64,000 bases of DNA from Sipunculus nudus (Eukaryota; Annelida; Sipuncula; Golfingiida; Sipunculidae), in contig CM049309.1 of the NCBI GenBank assembly GCA_026874595.1, forward strand, positions 47,540,079-47,604,078, written 5' to 3'. The notes beneath the pieces are model-generated. The model had not been told where the DNA came from. It ran no database searches and saw nothing but the letters and a program-made list of their open reading frames with translations. Both the position numbers and the translations under genes were made by a program. Below, piece by piece: positions 9,764-20,558 of this stretch (its first letter is position 1; every line of letters starts with the position of its first letter).

Positions 9764-12700
9764 CTTACTTTATGACACGGAAACAATTGCATAAACTGAC
9801 GTTGTGGTCTAAAGTAATACCCGTTCCTTTATGGCTATTAGTAATTAATATTTACTTTAAACCTTAGATGATTTTATTCTATTGGAAAATTATAAATCGG
9901 TAAATGGTTTGCGAAAGCTTTTTATTTTTACGGGAATGATAATATTTTGTCGTCTCTGTACTATTTTACTCATTTAATAATAATAATAATAATGCTACTG
10001 TTTTTTTTCCCAGGAATATGCCATTATCAAAGCGTACAAAAATTTGACCAATATCCGACCATGCAGACCGAAAAGCTGGTTCCTTTAGTATGTGTTCCGT
10101 GTGCGAGGTCTGTGTGCGCATTTTATCATCCCTAAGTTTCTATATGTATCATCTATTCTCCGTGCTTGATCTCCAGAGATTGTCTTTTTTGCAGGTTCTT
10201 CTGAATTGTTATGATTTTACTTTTTCCTTTAATTTATAAAAGAAATGTTAATAAAACTCTTGAAGATGATCTAAATGGCATTTCACACTACAATGATCTG
10301 TTCTCGGTAAGTGGATGGTTTTGGTTTTAATGGCCAAATTATGATAACATCATGATTTATTTAATTTAATTTAATGAATTAATGATGAAAATATTTTCAA
10401 AAGTTAGAAATCCAAACCTGGGCACATTGAGACCAAGTTAGTGCATTATTAATTGTGACTGGCCAATTTATATTGCAATTATTATGAAAATAGACTGTTT
10501 CTCTGTGAACTATGACATACCCATGTGTCACACAACATGGACGTAAACAGGATACTTGCGGCTCATCTTTAGCTATACAGGGTTCCAAAAGAATGTTTAT
10601 GCCTGTTTTGCTCATTTAACCCTAACAGGCATCAACATTATAAATTAAAAAATAATTAAAAAATTGCACTACTTAAAAAGTCCTCAGCCATCATGCCAGT
10701 ATAATTAATGAGTGGACAGTTTCGGCGAAACAAAAACCATATCCGGAGATGGTTTCAAAGGTTCCCCGAAACCAGTTTCGGTTTCGCTAACGGTCACGGA
10801 AGTGGCCAAAAACCGGAACCAGTTTCGAATTTTCGAATGGGCCCTAAGAAGATCCATTTATACCAATTAATAATGAACCACGTTCATAGGCCTAAAACGT
10901 GGCCTACATTTTGAAATCCGATTAACTAGACTGGAGTTTAGGTCAAGGTGGTTTTAAGATGCGAATTGTAAGAGTCATATATTCGAAAAGGTGCAGTGTG
11001 TAAAGCCATATAAGATCTTACATCGAATATACCTATACGCAGCAACCGCGTAGTAAGTAGTACATACTAACTGGGGCTCATTGCACCCCGAAGTGGTGAT
11101 GTTATATTATATCTGATAATATGAGACAAATATGGCTGCCGTGTATTCTGTATCCCGTTTAATTTGTAATGAATCGTGATGGCGTTATGAAAAGGGTGGC
11201 TTTGATGCATTTTTAAATATTTAAGGGATATAAGTATTCAGATACCAGGTATCTTAAATATACATGAAATAAAGTTGTTGAAATACAGTCTGCTCAAGAT
11301 ATTATAATATCTGCCAATATTTCGATCTTTAACCGTTTGTTGACCTGCAGTTGTGGTGCAAACATAGATATCGCACGTACGCCACCTGGTGGCCGTTCTG
11401 TACAACTTCAAAAATTAAGAATGTTCGAGCTTCATACCGGTGTTTTATCGGTGTTTCCTCTTTCATGCATCTTTTCCTTGTTTTAGGAGTTTTCTCCTAT
11501 TGATTAGATTCGGCCTCTGATCAGGTAGTCTGGTATTGATCTACACACACACGTTGACTGTGTATAACCATAACAATGTATAAAACAAGTATTTGGAGAT
11601 AGCAGGTCCATGCGCCGGGATGGTTTTGCTGGGATACTTTTTTATTCAGCCAAAATAAGCAAACATTCTGAGATAATACATTATGTACCTTTAACAATAT
11701 TTTTTGTTGTTTTTGTTTAATTCGAATATTTCTTTACAAGTAATTTATTAAGATTGTTTAGCTGATGATGTATTTACTAACATGAAATACATTTTATTAG
11801 ATAGAGCATCGATCCATCACTAAAATTTACATATATGTATGATCAACATTATTGGACTTATTAAAAGTAACCCTTGATTCTGATATCATACAGGGTAGTA
11901 GTGAAGCAAATTATTATATAAATTATTATTAGTAGTATTATGTATTATATTTGTATAATGTTATATGCGTGTTTGGTTTGTTATTCGGTTGGTCTGTTAG
12001 CAACTTTTCTCCACAGGTTATGAACTGATCAAAAGACAATAATAGGTAATGTGTTTACTGTAAATATATATGGAGGTTATGTTTATTCCGACCATTCACT
12101 GGTATTAGGTACAGTTTTTGTGCCAGTGAGCAAAGCTCTCTCGTTGTTCAAGCACCTTTGGTGGCACAAATGTTCTGTGCTATTCATACCAAAGTTTAAT
12201 TAGGATTTTGACGGAGGCATAAATGTGGTTTCTAACCATATTTTTCAGCTCAAACTGCATTTCTCTCAGTGCATCACGTGTGCTGAATGTCACAGAAAAA
12301 AGCTCGTGTCCTTGTTCTTAACCCTACGGAGCCTTACTGAAGACCAAGCCCACCTTATATTTAGACCTGACATATTGGGAAATATCTTGTCGTAGGTGTG
12401 GACCGTGCTATCTGATTATCAGCTGGTACCGTGCCACCTGTTAAAATATCTACTGGCCAAATTTTAGGATTTTTATGTAATTAAACAAAATAAATGCCCT
12501 TTTCATATGGTCAGTGTGTCACTATTATATTCCGGTTTTTTTTCACCTCAAAAGTTTTTACATTCATAATATATGAAATACAAATACTCAAAAACATTTC
12601 AAGATATAATATAACGCCTATATCATTTCTGCGTTGGTCTAGACAAACTGTTACATGTATGTATGCAAGTCAGAGGAAATCGAAGCTCTGTCAATAGGTG

Positions 12701-13050
12701 CCCTATTTTATATTTGAGAAAAGAATTAATTTTATTATTATAAACAAGTTAGATGGGAAGAAATATTTTTATTTTCTCAAATTTAATTCATATAACACAT
12801 TTTGACATCAGGTTAATGGGAGTCCAATATTAAATGAAAATCTTCATGAAAACTACCAAATTTATATTGTGCAATCTTTTTGATTTCCAATGCTTGATTC
12901 TTGTGGCCGACTGACATAATATATCCTATCGGTTGCCACTTGCCGACCTCGACTTGATACTATTTTTAGAAAATTATTATAACAACCAATCAGCCGCTTT
13001 TAAAATGCATATTGTGACCTATAATCCTAGTTATATCCATTATCTGTTGT
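9423..13050. other. Gene-poor spacer upstream of the protease gene
   Basis: The protease promoter should lie just above 9422, but no clear minus-strand TATA box is seen within 100 bp. A Cap-like TCAGATAC occurs near 9446. An AT microsatellite is at 9710-9762. The remainder is AT-rich with no conserved protein. A 13-bp palindrome-like GCCACCTGGTGGC is at about 11381-11393. Confidence 0.5.
9710..9762. repeat. (TA)n microsatellite
   Basis: Perfect AT alternation in the spacer. Confidence 0.95.
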
Positions 13051-13672
13051 GGAAACGGATACTTTTTTTTTAATTGGACCATGTAGCCGCGGGTACGGAA
13101 ACGCATGCGGAAACGTACCATTTTGTAGAGGTGAAAGAGAGTGAACAGGGGCGTCAATACCCTGGGGATGGGGGTATATATACCCCCCACTTTTTAGCAA
13201 GGGGGGATGGTCAATGTAATCATCCCCCTGATATTCAGAGAATAATATTTATATATTAAAAATGAAATATATTTATAACTAGAATTAAAGACTTTGGTTA
13301 CATTTATGAGTTTTAAATGAAATATTATATATCTTAACCTGATAAATCAATAACATATACTGGAAACATACCTTATTTTTTAAAACCTTGTACACTTAAT
13401 TGTATTATTTATTTGAAATTTGTCATACGGACAATAAAAGGTATATAATTATATATATATATATATATATATACAAACACGTGTGTTAGTGTGTGTGAAA
13501 AGTTGTGAGTCAACCCCCCCCCCCCCCCTTGAAGAAAATTTGACGCCACTGAGAGTGAAAGAACTAAAAACGTACTGACAAAGGTATCTTATGAACACAC
13601 ACACACACACACACAATATCCGCATTCGTATTCGCACACACACCGCATCCGTTCAAGTGGACACGCGACTTT
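13051..13672. mobile_element. MITE-like element, left-truncated copy, split by a nested hAT-like insertion
   Basis: 13051-13145 plus 13560-13672 together match the family copy at 16417-16760. Shared landmarks are ACGGATAC followed by a T-run, GACCATGTAGCCGCGGGTAC, CATTTTGTAGAGGTGAAAGA and the end CATCCGT(A/T)CAAGTGGACACG. The left terminal part present in the other copy is missing. A CA microsatellite lies at 13595-13615. Confidence 0.7.
13146..13551. mobile_element. hAT-like non-autonomous element with perfect 8-bp target duplication
   Basis: The ends are CAGGGGCGTCAA and TTGACGCCACTG, an inverted repeat. It is flanked by the identical 8-mer AGAGTGAA at 13138-13145 and 13552-13559, as expected for hAT transposition. 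It contains a TA microsatellite and a poly-C run and has no transposase frame. It sits inside another element and is therefore the younger of the two. Confidence 0.85.
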
Positions 13673-14202
13673 ATTCATACTGTTTTATACGTGTAATACT
13701 CTCCTTAAGCAGCGGTTATAAACTGCAGTGGTTCACATTGTTCATCTAACTACCAGCATTAAACCCACGACACCCCGCTATGGTTAGTCTGATTCTTGCA
13801 TGGCCCTGTGCCAGCCCGATGTTGAGACACCGAATGATTGCTAAACAGAGCAGCGGGTAACAAGGAGATCGGAAACGACTGCAGCGCATAACCGCTGCGA
13901 AAGGATTGTAACTATGTAGGTATTACATATGCATGTTATATGGCAGTGTTCACGTTGTGAACAGTTGTAACGCGTTAAAGCATTTTATATCTGTAATTAT
14001 AGAGAAACCATGCAATATTAATAAATTGGACAAGACTACTGATGCTCGGGGCTGACAGGCCGGACATCTGCAGATGTTTACCAAGTACACACACAACGAA
14101 ATGAACAAAACTAAATGCAGGCAAGTGAAATCAACATGATTTGACCGACAGACATGTTTTGTTTCTTCCTTACGGTACACCCAATATATGTTATTGTAGC
14201 AT
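13673..14202. other. Spacer, nothing recognised
   Basis: No exon-like sequence, conserved protein or clear repeat is seen here. Confidence 0.5.
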
Positions 14203-14410
14203 CAGGCGCGGATCCAGGATTTTCTGCAGGGAGCGGTCAACGGGTGTCATGCATAAAATTTGGTTAAGAGGGGGAGGGGGGTCTAATGCATAAGATTAGT
14301 CTTAAATAAAGATCGTTGGTTAGGAGCAGGGGGGCTAGACCCCAAAAATCTCCTGTCATGCTAAGATTTGTCAAAAAAAAGGTCGTTGGTTAAGAGCGGA
14401 TCCGCGCCTG
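14203..14410. mobile_element. hAT5-like MITE with 5-bp target duplication
   Basis: The terminal inverted repeats are CAGGCGCGGATCC at the left and GGATCCGCGCCTG at the right, perfect over 13 bp. The identical 5-mer AGCAT abuts both ends (14198-14202 and 14411-14415). Its terminal sequence is closely related to the element at 3654-3843 (CAGGGGCGGATCCAGGATTT). 208 bp, non-coding. Confidence 0.8.
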
Positions 14411-14624
14411 AGCATGGGGAGTTTTCAATAAAAGCATGGGTTCTGTTTAACCAACTTGAACACAAACTAATATATATATTTTTTTAATATAAAGAGTGCC
14501 TTCAATCCAGTTATTTAAATATCTAATACAACAATTAAACCATGAAGCATATTAAAGCACTTTCAGCATTTAGACAGGCTCCTGGCCAAGTCAATGACAA
14601 AGCAGTGAATCACATATATATCAT

Positions 14625-14626
14625 AT

Positions 14627-14681
<55 letters not shown>
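14625..14681. repeat. (CA)n(TA)n compound microsatellite
   Basis: Adjacent CA and TA alternations. Confidence 0.9.
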
Positions 14682-14684
<3 letters not shown>

Positions 14685-15799
14685 TACATATGAATTATTA
14701 AAATGTGCTAATTTAGTTATTCAATTTCGTTATCCAAAATTAATGTCGAAACAAGCTCAGCACACTGTTGGAGACCTGGAGACAGGCGTATAGTTAATTT
14801 AATGCCCGACAGATGTCACAACAATATGGCTCTGCGCTTGTCAGATTCGTGACACGGTTCAAATTTATACTAGGAGTAGGTATGCGTGAACGCATAAAAT
14901 ATTTCGAACATAAAATTCCTGTCTCTGTAACTTGCATTTTATCATAATTTAATAAAATAATAATAAAAAAAGCAAAAGTAACCTGCACTGGACGTGTGTC
15001 AGTTAAGCCTTAGCCAGATAGACTGAATGTGTGTAATTATAACATTAACATTTTATAATCAAAAATTAAAACAAATGACCAATGCACCACAGATGATACT
15101 AAGATGACAGGTCTGTGAGTTAATCACCACCGCACGCTGAGCAGTGCCAGGTGGGGACACGCCCCTTTATTACCTGGCAGTCTGCCAGGCCAGCCATGCT
15201 GCTGGCCAGTGGTCCCAACTTTTCCTAAAAACATGAATCCTGCATGCCACTTTTCTTGGAGACGTAAATATGGATTAACTTTGCAGTAAATGATCAGATT
15301 CAATTTATTTAAAAAGTAATTTGTTCCTGAAATGGGATCCTATCCAATGATATCTGTTAACGATAAAAATTCCATTTTTTAAATTAAGTAATATACCTTG
15401 TTAATGAGCAAATGTTGTTTTATGGGGTTTTTTTTGTTTACACCTCACTGACATGCACCTTTCCGTCAGAGGTCGCTTTTTCTCGAAAGGAATCTCTTCC
15501 TGAGGGGCACTGTGGAACGGCCAGGGCCAACTTGCCTCAGCTGACAAACTTTAAAATCAAAATTTGTTACATTTATCGGAAACATTTTCTATTTATATGT
15601 CAAATGCGTATGCTCACGAAATATCACTTATTATGTGAAGTCCTTGTCACAAAAACACAAATATTTATTTAATTTGCCTTCAAACAATTCTAATCCAACA
15701 TATTTGAACGGACTAACTACTCTTAACTACTTTTTTACCTTCGCGGCTGGTGTATGTAGTAGCCGCGGTGCATTGTGGTGATCAGATTGTGACGCCCAT
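14682..15799. other. Spacer, nothing recognised
   Basis: AT-rich sequence without convincing exons. A short imperfect inverted motif (TGCCAGGTGGGG ... TACCTGGCAG) is at about 15146-15181. Confidence 0.45.
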
Positions 15800-16100
15800 A
15801 AACCCTAAACAGCAGTCGTACTCTTGTGAGTCCGTTAAGCCCTTCTCACACTGGTGTGAAATGACGCGCGCCTAGTTGCGCTATATTCAACGCCTGTTAT
15901 CTCATAGTTAGCGCCGTTTTATACGCCATGCAAAGTAGTGATGGCGTTTGTTTGGGATGACTGGCGCTAATGTACGTGAGTCAACGTGGGTCAAAGCCAA
16001 AATTTGGTCATTGCATAATATGGCGTTGATCCACATTGACTCGCGTTGTTTTTTAACGCCAGCCAACGTCTGTCAACGCATACCATAAGATGACAGGCAA

Positions 16101-16918
16101 TAGCCCTATTTACACTAGAAAAATGTTGCGCGCACTATAGACCGGTCCAGAAAAATGTGGAGCGGGCTACATTTAACTTGCGTTCAAACTGTGCCGGACC
16201 AAGTGACCATGTAGAGCGCGCTACCCTGTCAAGTTAGGCCGCATTACATTTGGCCCGGCCTAGAATTTGCATTGCGTTTACACGCAGATAAATTCTGCAA
16301 TCTAGCGCGGTCTAGATTGGATTCCCCCTTGCGCGCATGGCTAAATCCTATAAAGATAGCGCGCTGCACTTCTGTTTACACACGTTCGAAGCTCAAATGT
16401 AGGCCGCTCCAGACTGAAGCTGCGTGTCCACTTATGCGGTACGGATACGGATACGGATGCGGATGCGGACGCGTTTTAAATCGCGCATATGGAATAAAGG
16501 AGTGTGTCCACTTATACGGTGCGGAGTGCATGCTTGCGGCGTGCGGAAACGGATACTTTTTTTTTTTTTTTTTTGAAAACCGGACCATGTAGCCGCGGGT
16601 ACGGAAACGTATGCGGAAACGCATGCGGAAAGTGCCATTTTGTAGAGGTGAAAGAGAGTAAAAGACCCAAAAACGCACTGAAAAACGTATCTAATGGACA
16701 CACGCACAAAATATCCGCATACATATCCGCACCGCATCCGTACAAGTGGACACGCGGCTTGAGTCTGGCGCGTGCTAGAATCTGGAATCGACTCAAACCG
16801 ATGGTCAAAATGTAGCGCACTCCAGACTAAAAATCCTCGAAATCTGGCGCGTTCGGGGGACTTGGCGGGCGCTTAGCGATGAAGAGCGCTCCAGAAAAGC
16901 GTGTGTAAATGGGGCTTA
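16101..16918. mobile_element. Inverted-repeat (MITE-like) element of about 0.8 kb
   Basis: The left end TAGCCCTATTTACAC pairs with the right end GTGTAAATGGGGCTTA as an imperfect inverted repeat. Internally it has many GCGC-containing motifs (GTAGCGCGCTCCAGAC and its inverse). The target duplication is unclear, so the superfamily is not assigned. It contains the nested element 16417-16760. Confidence 0.55.
16417..16760. mobile_element. MITE with complex terminal inverted repeats (344 bp)
   Basis: The left end AAGCTGCGTGTCCACTTATG pairs with the right end CAAGTGGACACGCGGCTT. The left side holds a second internal copy of the motif GTGTCCACTTATACGG at about 16502. Both sides carry short CGGATAC/CGGATGC repeats. 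A second, truncated copy is at 13051-13672. Non-coding; the open frames across it are by-products of the CGGATACGG repeats. Confidence 0.7.
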
Positions 16919-17679
16919 TGACTCGCATTTATAGGCGTTGGCAGAGGTTATTATTAGCTCTCAAGCATGCGCGATCGTCTGCGCGGGTTCAGATCGGCGT
17001 CTGGCGCTTATACTACATGGTGCCTTTTTGGCTGTTTCCTATATTGCTTGCATATCATCTGTTTTGCCTGTTGGGTATAGGAAGAGTCCTTGGACACGTT
17101 GGACGATGACACGTTAAATTGGAGGATTTAGATATTTTGGTCATTTTCCCGCCAATTTTTTAAGCGTTGACCTGCGATTATAGGCGATGACACAAAATGA
17201 TTGGCGTTGACATGCACCTATATAGGAGTTAAAAGTGAAAATTTTTGAAAACATTTCCGAAACTTGGCGGAGACCGGGAGAATAGAGTTGGTGGTTGATA
17301 GGCATTTTGAAATATTATTTCTAAAAAAATTGTTTTGTAAATTATATATACATGTATATATATATATATATATAGGTAAATATACATATTATTTTTCTAT
17401 TTCACTTGAGTAAATTATAGGTACATGGTGGGGGGCGGAGGGTATGGGAAAGGTGTATTGATAGGCCTACAGTTTAGGGCCTACGTTTAGCAAGGCCTAT
17501 CTTGTAGTCTTTTATATATATAGAATTTAGAATTATTTCACTGAAAAAGAGGGACAATATATCTGCGTTGGCCTATTTATGTATGTATATCATATATATC
17601 ATATATCACAACATTCACCTGAGGATCGGGTCGCATCCCGTGAAACAGTCTGTCATGAATTCAGTGTTGTTTTCTTCAG

Positions 17680-17731
<52 letters not shown>

Positions 17732-18830
17732 ATCGCGGATTGGTCATCATCCCCCCCCCCCCCCCCCCCCCTTAGGCCTAGAGCCAAAACGTCTTTTTTA
17801 GGGATTCAAACAAAATTTTATCAGAGGACCTTTTTTAAAAGTTGATTTCAGTCTTACTGTGCGAGACCCTCCCCTTTTCAAAATCCTGGATCCGTCCCAA
17901 TATGTACCGGTCGGCATCTCAAATATCTGATGAACATTGCTACTCTCCATATTATTATTAAATTAGGCTTATTGATACCGTACGTAGGCCTACCAAAAGG
18001 CCTATTAATAGTTAATAGTGTACGCATTATTATTATTAACCACTGTTCGCTTGTAATTATACCGAAATCGGAATGAGTTGGATTTTGTCACGGTAAGTTT
18101 TAACGCTGTCAGGTCACAATTATAGGCCTACCACTTTTCAATTGATTTTCCACACTGTAATTTGAGCGCGGGAAAAGGCAGGTACCCGCAAGCACACACG
18201 TGACCGTGAATTTTAGCGTCACATGATAAAGCGTCCTTGACCTTTACAGCAGGCATCAACACAAACACACGCGACCAGTGACAGCTTCCTGCCAGCTGCT
18301 GTCTCAACATACGCCTTGATCAAGAAGCGGCCAGTACAAATGTCAGTGGGTAAGAGGCCTATTTATTAATTTATCAATATTCAAATGTTGATTTATCAAA
18401 GAGCTCTCACATATGCACCGACAGTATGGCTGTACAATTGTGCAGGTGCCAGCATTTAAATTTTGTGGGCGGATTTAAATCAAGTGGTAAGTTGAAGTAC
18501 AGTGCCAATCTGTCTCTGTGCAAGAGCAATTGCATTCATTTAAAAGATACAGTGTATACCATCAGTATTCCAACTTTACATCCCACCTCCTCCCCTCTTG
18601 GTCCATGCTCCAATATGTCACCTCTAGTAATTTGTGAGTTTTTTGTTAAATGAACATGCATGTTTCCCAGGAATGTGTGACGTCAGTGAATAATACTATG
18701 TATAGTACAACATGTCTAATCAGGGCAGTCATGGGACTGCGCATTTTGTCCTTAATGGCCAGGGATCCTTACCGGAAAGTTTTTCTCTCATCCCAGTTTA
18801 AAATATCAATGTGAAAAAAATTATATGACA

Positions 18831-18832
<2 letters not shown>

Positions 18833-18885
<53 letters not shown>
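18833..18885. repeat. (AT)n microsatellite
   Basis: Perfect AT alternation. Confidence 0.95.
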
Positions 18886-18889
<4 letters not shown>

Positions 18890-18964
18890 TATCATTAATA
18901 ATATTATATTATGTGTATATTTAGCTTGATTTCAAATCATGCTAACTATACACATAGTATAATA

Positions 18965-18967
<3 letters not shown>

Positions 18968-19033
<66 letters not shown>
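18968..19033. repeat. (TA)n microsatellite
   Basis: Perfect AT alternation. Confidence 0.95.
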
Positions 19034-19037
<4 letters not shown>

Positions 19038-19673
19038 ATTTTCATAAAGTCAGGGCTACCAATATTACTTATTTTTGCGAGTCTGGGACTAACAGGTCAT
19101 GCAACATTTTGGAGAGTCCTTTGGGAATTTTGAATGTTCTTCCAATGGTTCTACCAAATAAAATTTCTTTTTACAAACACACAATATAGAGCCCTTAGTT
19201 TTGCTTTTTATAAAAATAATGTTATTTTTTATTACTGTTAGTGTATTGTCATATTGTACACCTATAATCAAAAGGTAGACAGCATGACGTGATGGCTACT
19301 GGTCAGTAACTGTAATGGACGCCCACTGATCTTTGATCTGTAACAGCCAAAAAGCCATGAGTCTGCTTCCAACACTTTGGGACTGATCTCGATACATCTT
19401 GAGCATCTGTGATGCGTACTTCCATATCCCTGAAGGCCCTGAATATATTTCATTTAACTTTTTGAAGAAATTGTGAAAACTTGAAAATGCATGGAAAAAT
19501 TAAATGTAATCATTTGATAGATGGTTATTCAGCCTAGTGAGCCCTCATTAGGTGGTTGACTTATTATATATCCATAATGAACAAATCAGAGCATCTGTCT
19601 GTAGTCACTCATATAATCTCAAATGGCTTTACTAGTCATTGCTTAAATTACCAGATAAAACAAGCCCACTCTG

Positions 19674-19953
19674 CAGGGCTTAACATTAAGGGTTAAACGC
19701 TTGCCTTGGGCAAGTGAAAGTTCCAGAAATTAGTGGAAGGGCAACTAGAAGTTTCCTCCTACTTGCCCAACTGGGCAAGTGGGTCCAAAATAAACCTTTA
19801 TCCAAGTGAAGGCTAGAAAAAAAAGGATCTTTGTGTTCTTGAATACAATTAATAATATTTGTAGGGCAGGTAAAAATTCATGAAGGGCAAGTAAAAGCTA
19901 GATGTTACTTGCCCAACTGGGCAAATACTTTCAAAAGTTAATGTTGAGCCCTG
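19674..19953. mobile_element. hAT5-like MITE with 5-bp target duplication
   Basis: The ends CAGGGCTTAACATTAA and TTAATGTTGAGCCCTG form an inverted repeat with one mismatch. The identical 5-mer CTCTG abuts both ends (19669-19673 and 19954-19958). Inside, the near-palindrome TTGCCCAACTGGGCAA occurs twice. 280 bp, non-coding. Confidence 0.8.
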
Positions 19954-20558
19954 CTCTGGCAGATTCAGCTGCTGACTATTTGCTGTAAATGATTTTCACA
20001 ATCTCACCATTCAGTAAACTAAACAGTGTATCTTTTATTGTATGAATTATATAATATGTTCTCCAATTATTTTACAGTTTTAGGAGATCCCTGGGAACTC
20101 TGGAAGACCAAAAACTCTTGTTCATTGTCGGCAGATAATATAATAGATGTCATGTTAATGTTATCATAATTTCAATCTTTGACTTACAGATAACATACAA
20201 GGGTTGTCAATATTAATAATATAAAAATGGTGCCTAAAAGCATAAATAACTTGCTTAGTAAGAGATGCCTATGAGGCTACATTTAAAAAGACTGTTCATC
20301 CGTGAAATTGGGGTGTCTCTTTCACAATGGTTTAATTTGATGATGAATTCTCTTTCACGAATATTGCGAATTTGAAACCATCGCAAATAAAATGCCAACC
20401 ACTGTAAATGATAAAAGATTTGTACAACAGACGCCACTGTATATCTATATATATGATCTGTTTATATCAGATTTTGTTTCACCATCATTTGTTGTTGATT
20501 GGTATTGTTTCACGTTTTCTGCAATCAGGCTCCACAGTTGTGTTATGCTGTTTATAAC

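Larger units (their letters stand above)
15800..17270. mobile_element. Composite of nested inverted-repeat elements, locally GC-richer
   Basis: The outer sequence (15840-16100 and 16919-17260) is full of the motifs GGCGTTGAC, GCGTTGA and TGACTCGC in both orientations, on both sides of an inner element. This suggests one older element with subterminal repeats that was split. The inner element is 16101-16918, and within it is another at 16417-16760. The outer ends could not be fixed, and no transposase is visible. Confidence 0.45.
17271..19673. other. Spacer with microsatellites
   Basis: It holds TA repeats at 17340-17374, 17685-17729, 18833-18885 and 18968-19033, and a 21-base poly-C at 17751-17771. 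A remnant of the GGATCC-type element end (CCTGGATCCGTCCC) is at about 17884. A donor-like CAGTGGGTAAGAGG at about 18344-18357 could mark a non-coding first exon of BLOC1S6, but nothing else supports it. Confidence 0.45.

Noticed and set aside
16272-16820. Several overlapping open frames of about 100 codons on both strands
   Set aside because: They arise from CGGATACGG-type short repeats and a T-run inside the MITE at 16417-16760; the residues are low-complexity and no splice or start context supports them.
18300-18360. Possible coding first exon of BLOC1S6 (ATGTCAGTGG before a GTAAGA donor)
   Set aside because: Joining it to any nearby acceptor before 20559 leads to an in-frame stop, so it could only be a non-coding exon; evidence is too thin.
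17568-19189. Frames rich in Tyr-Ile repeats
   Set aside because: They are translations of TA microsatellites.
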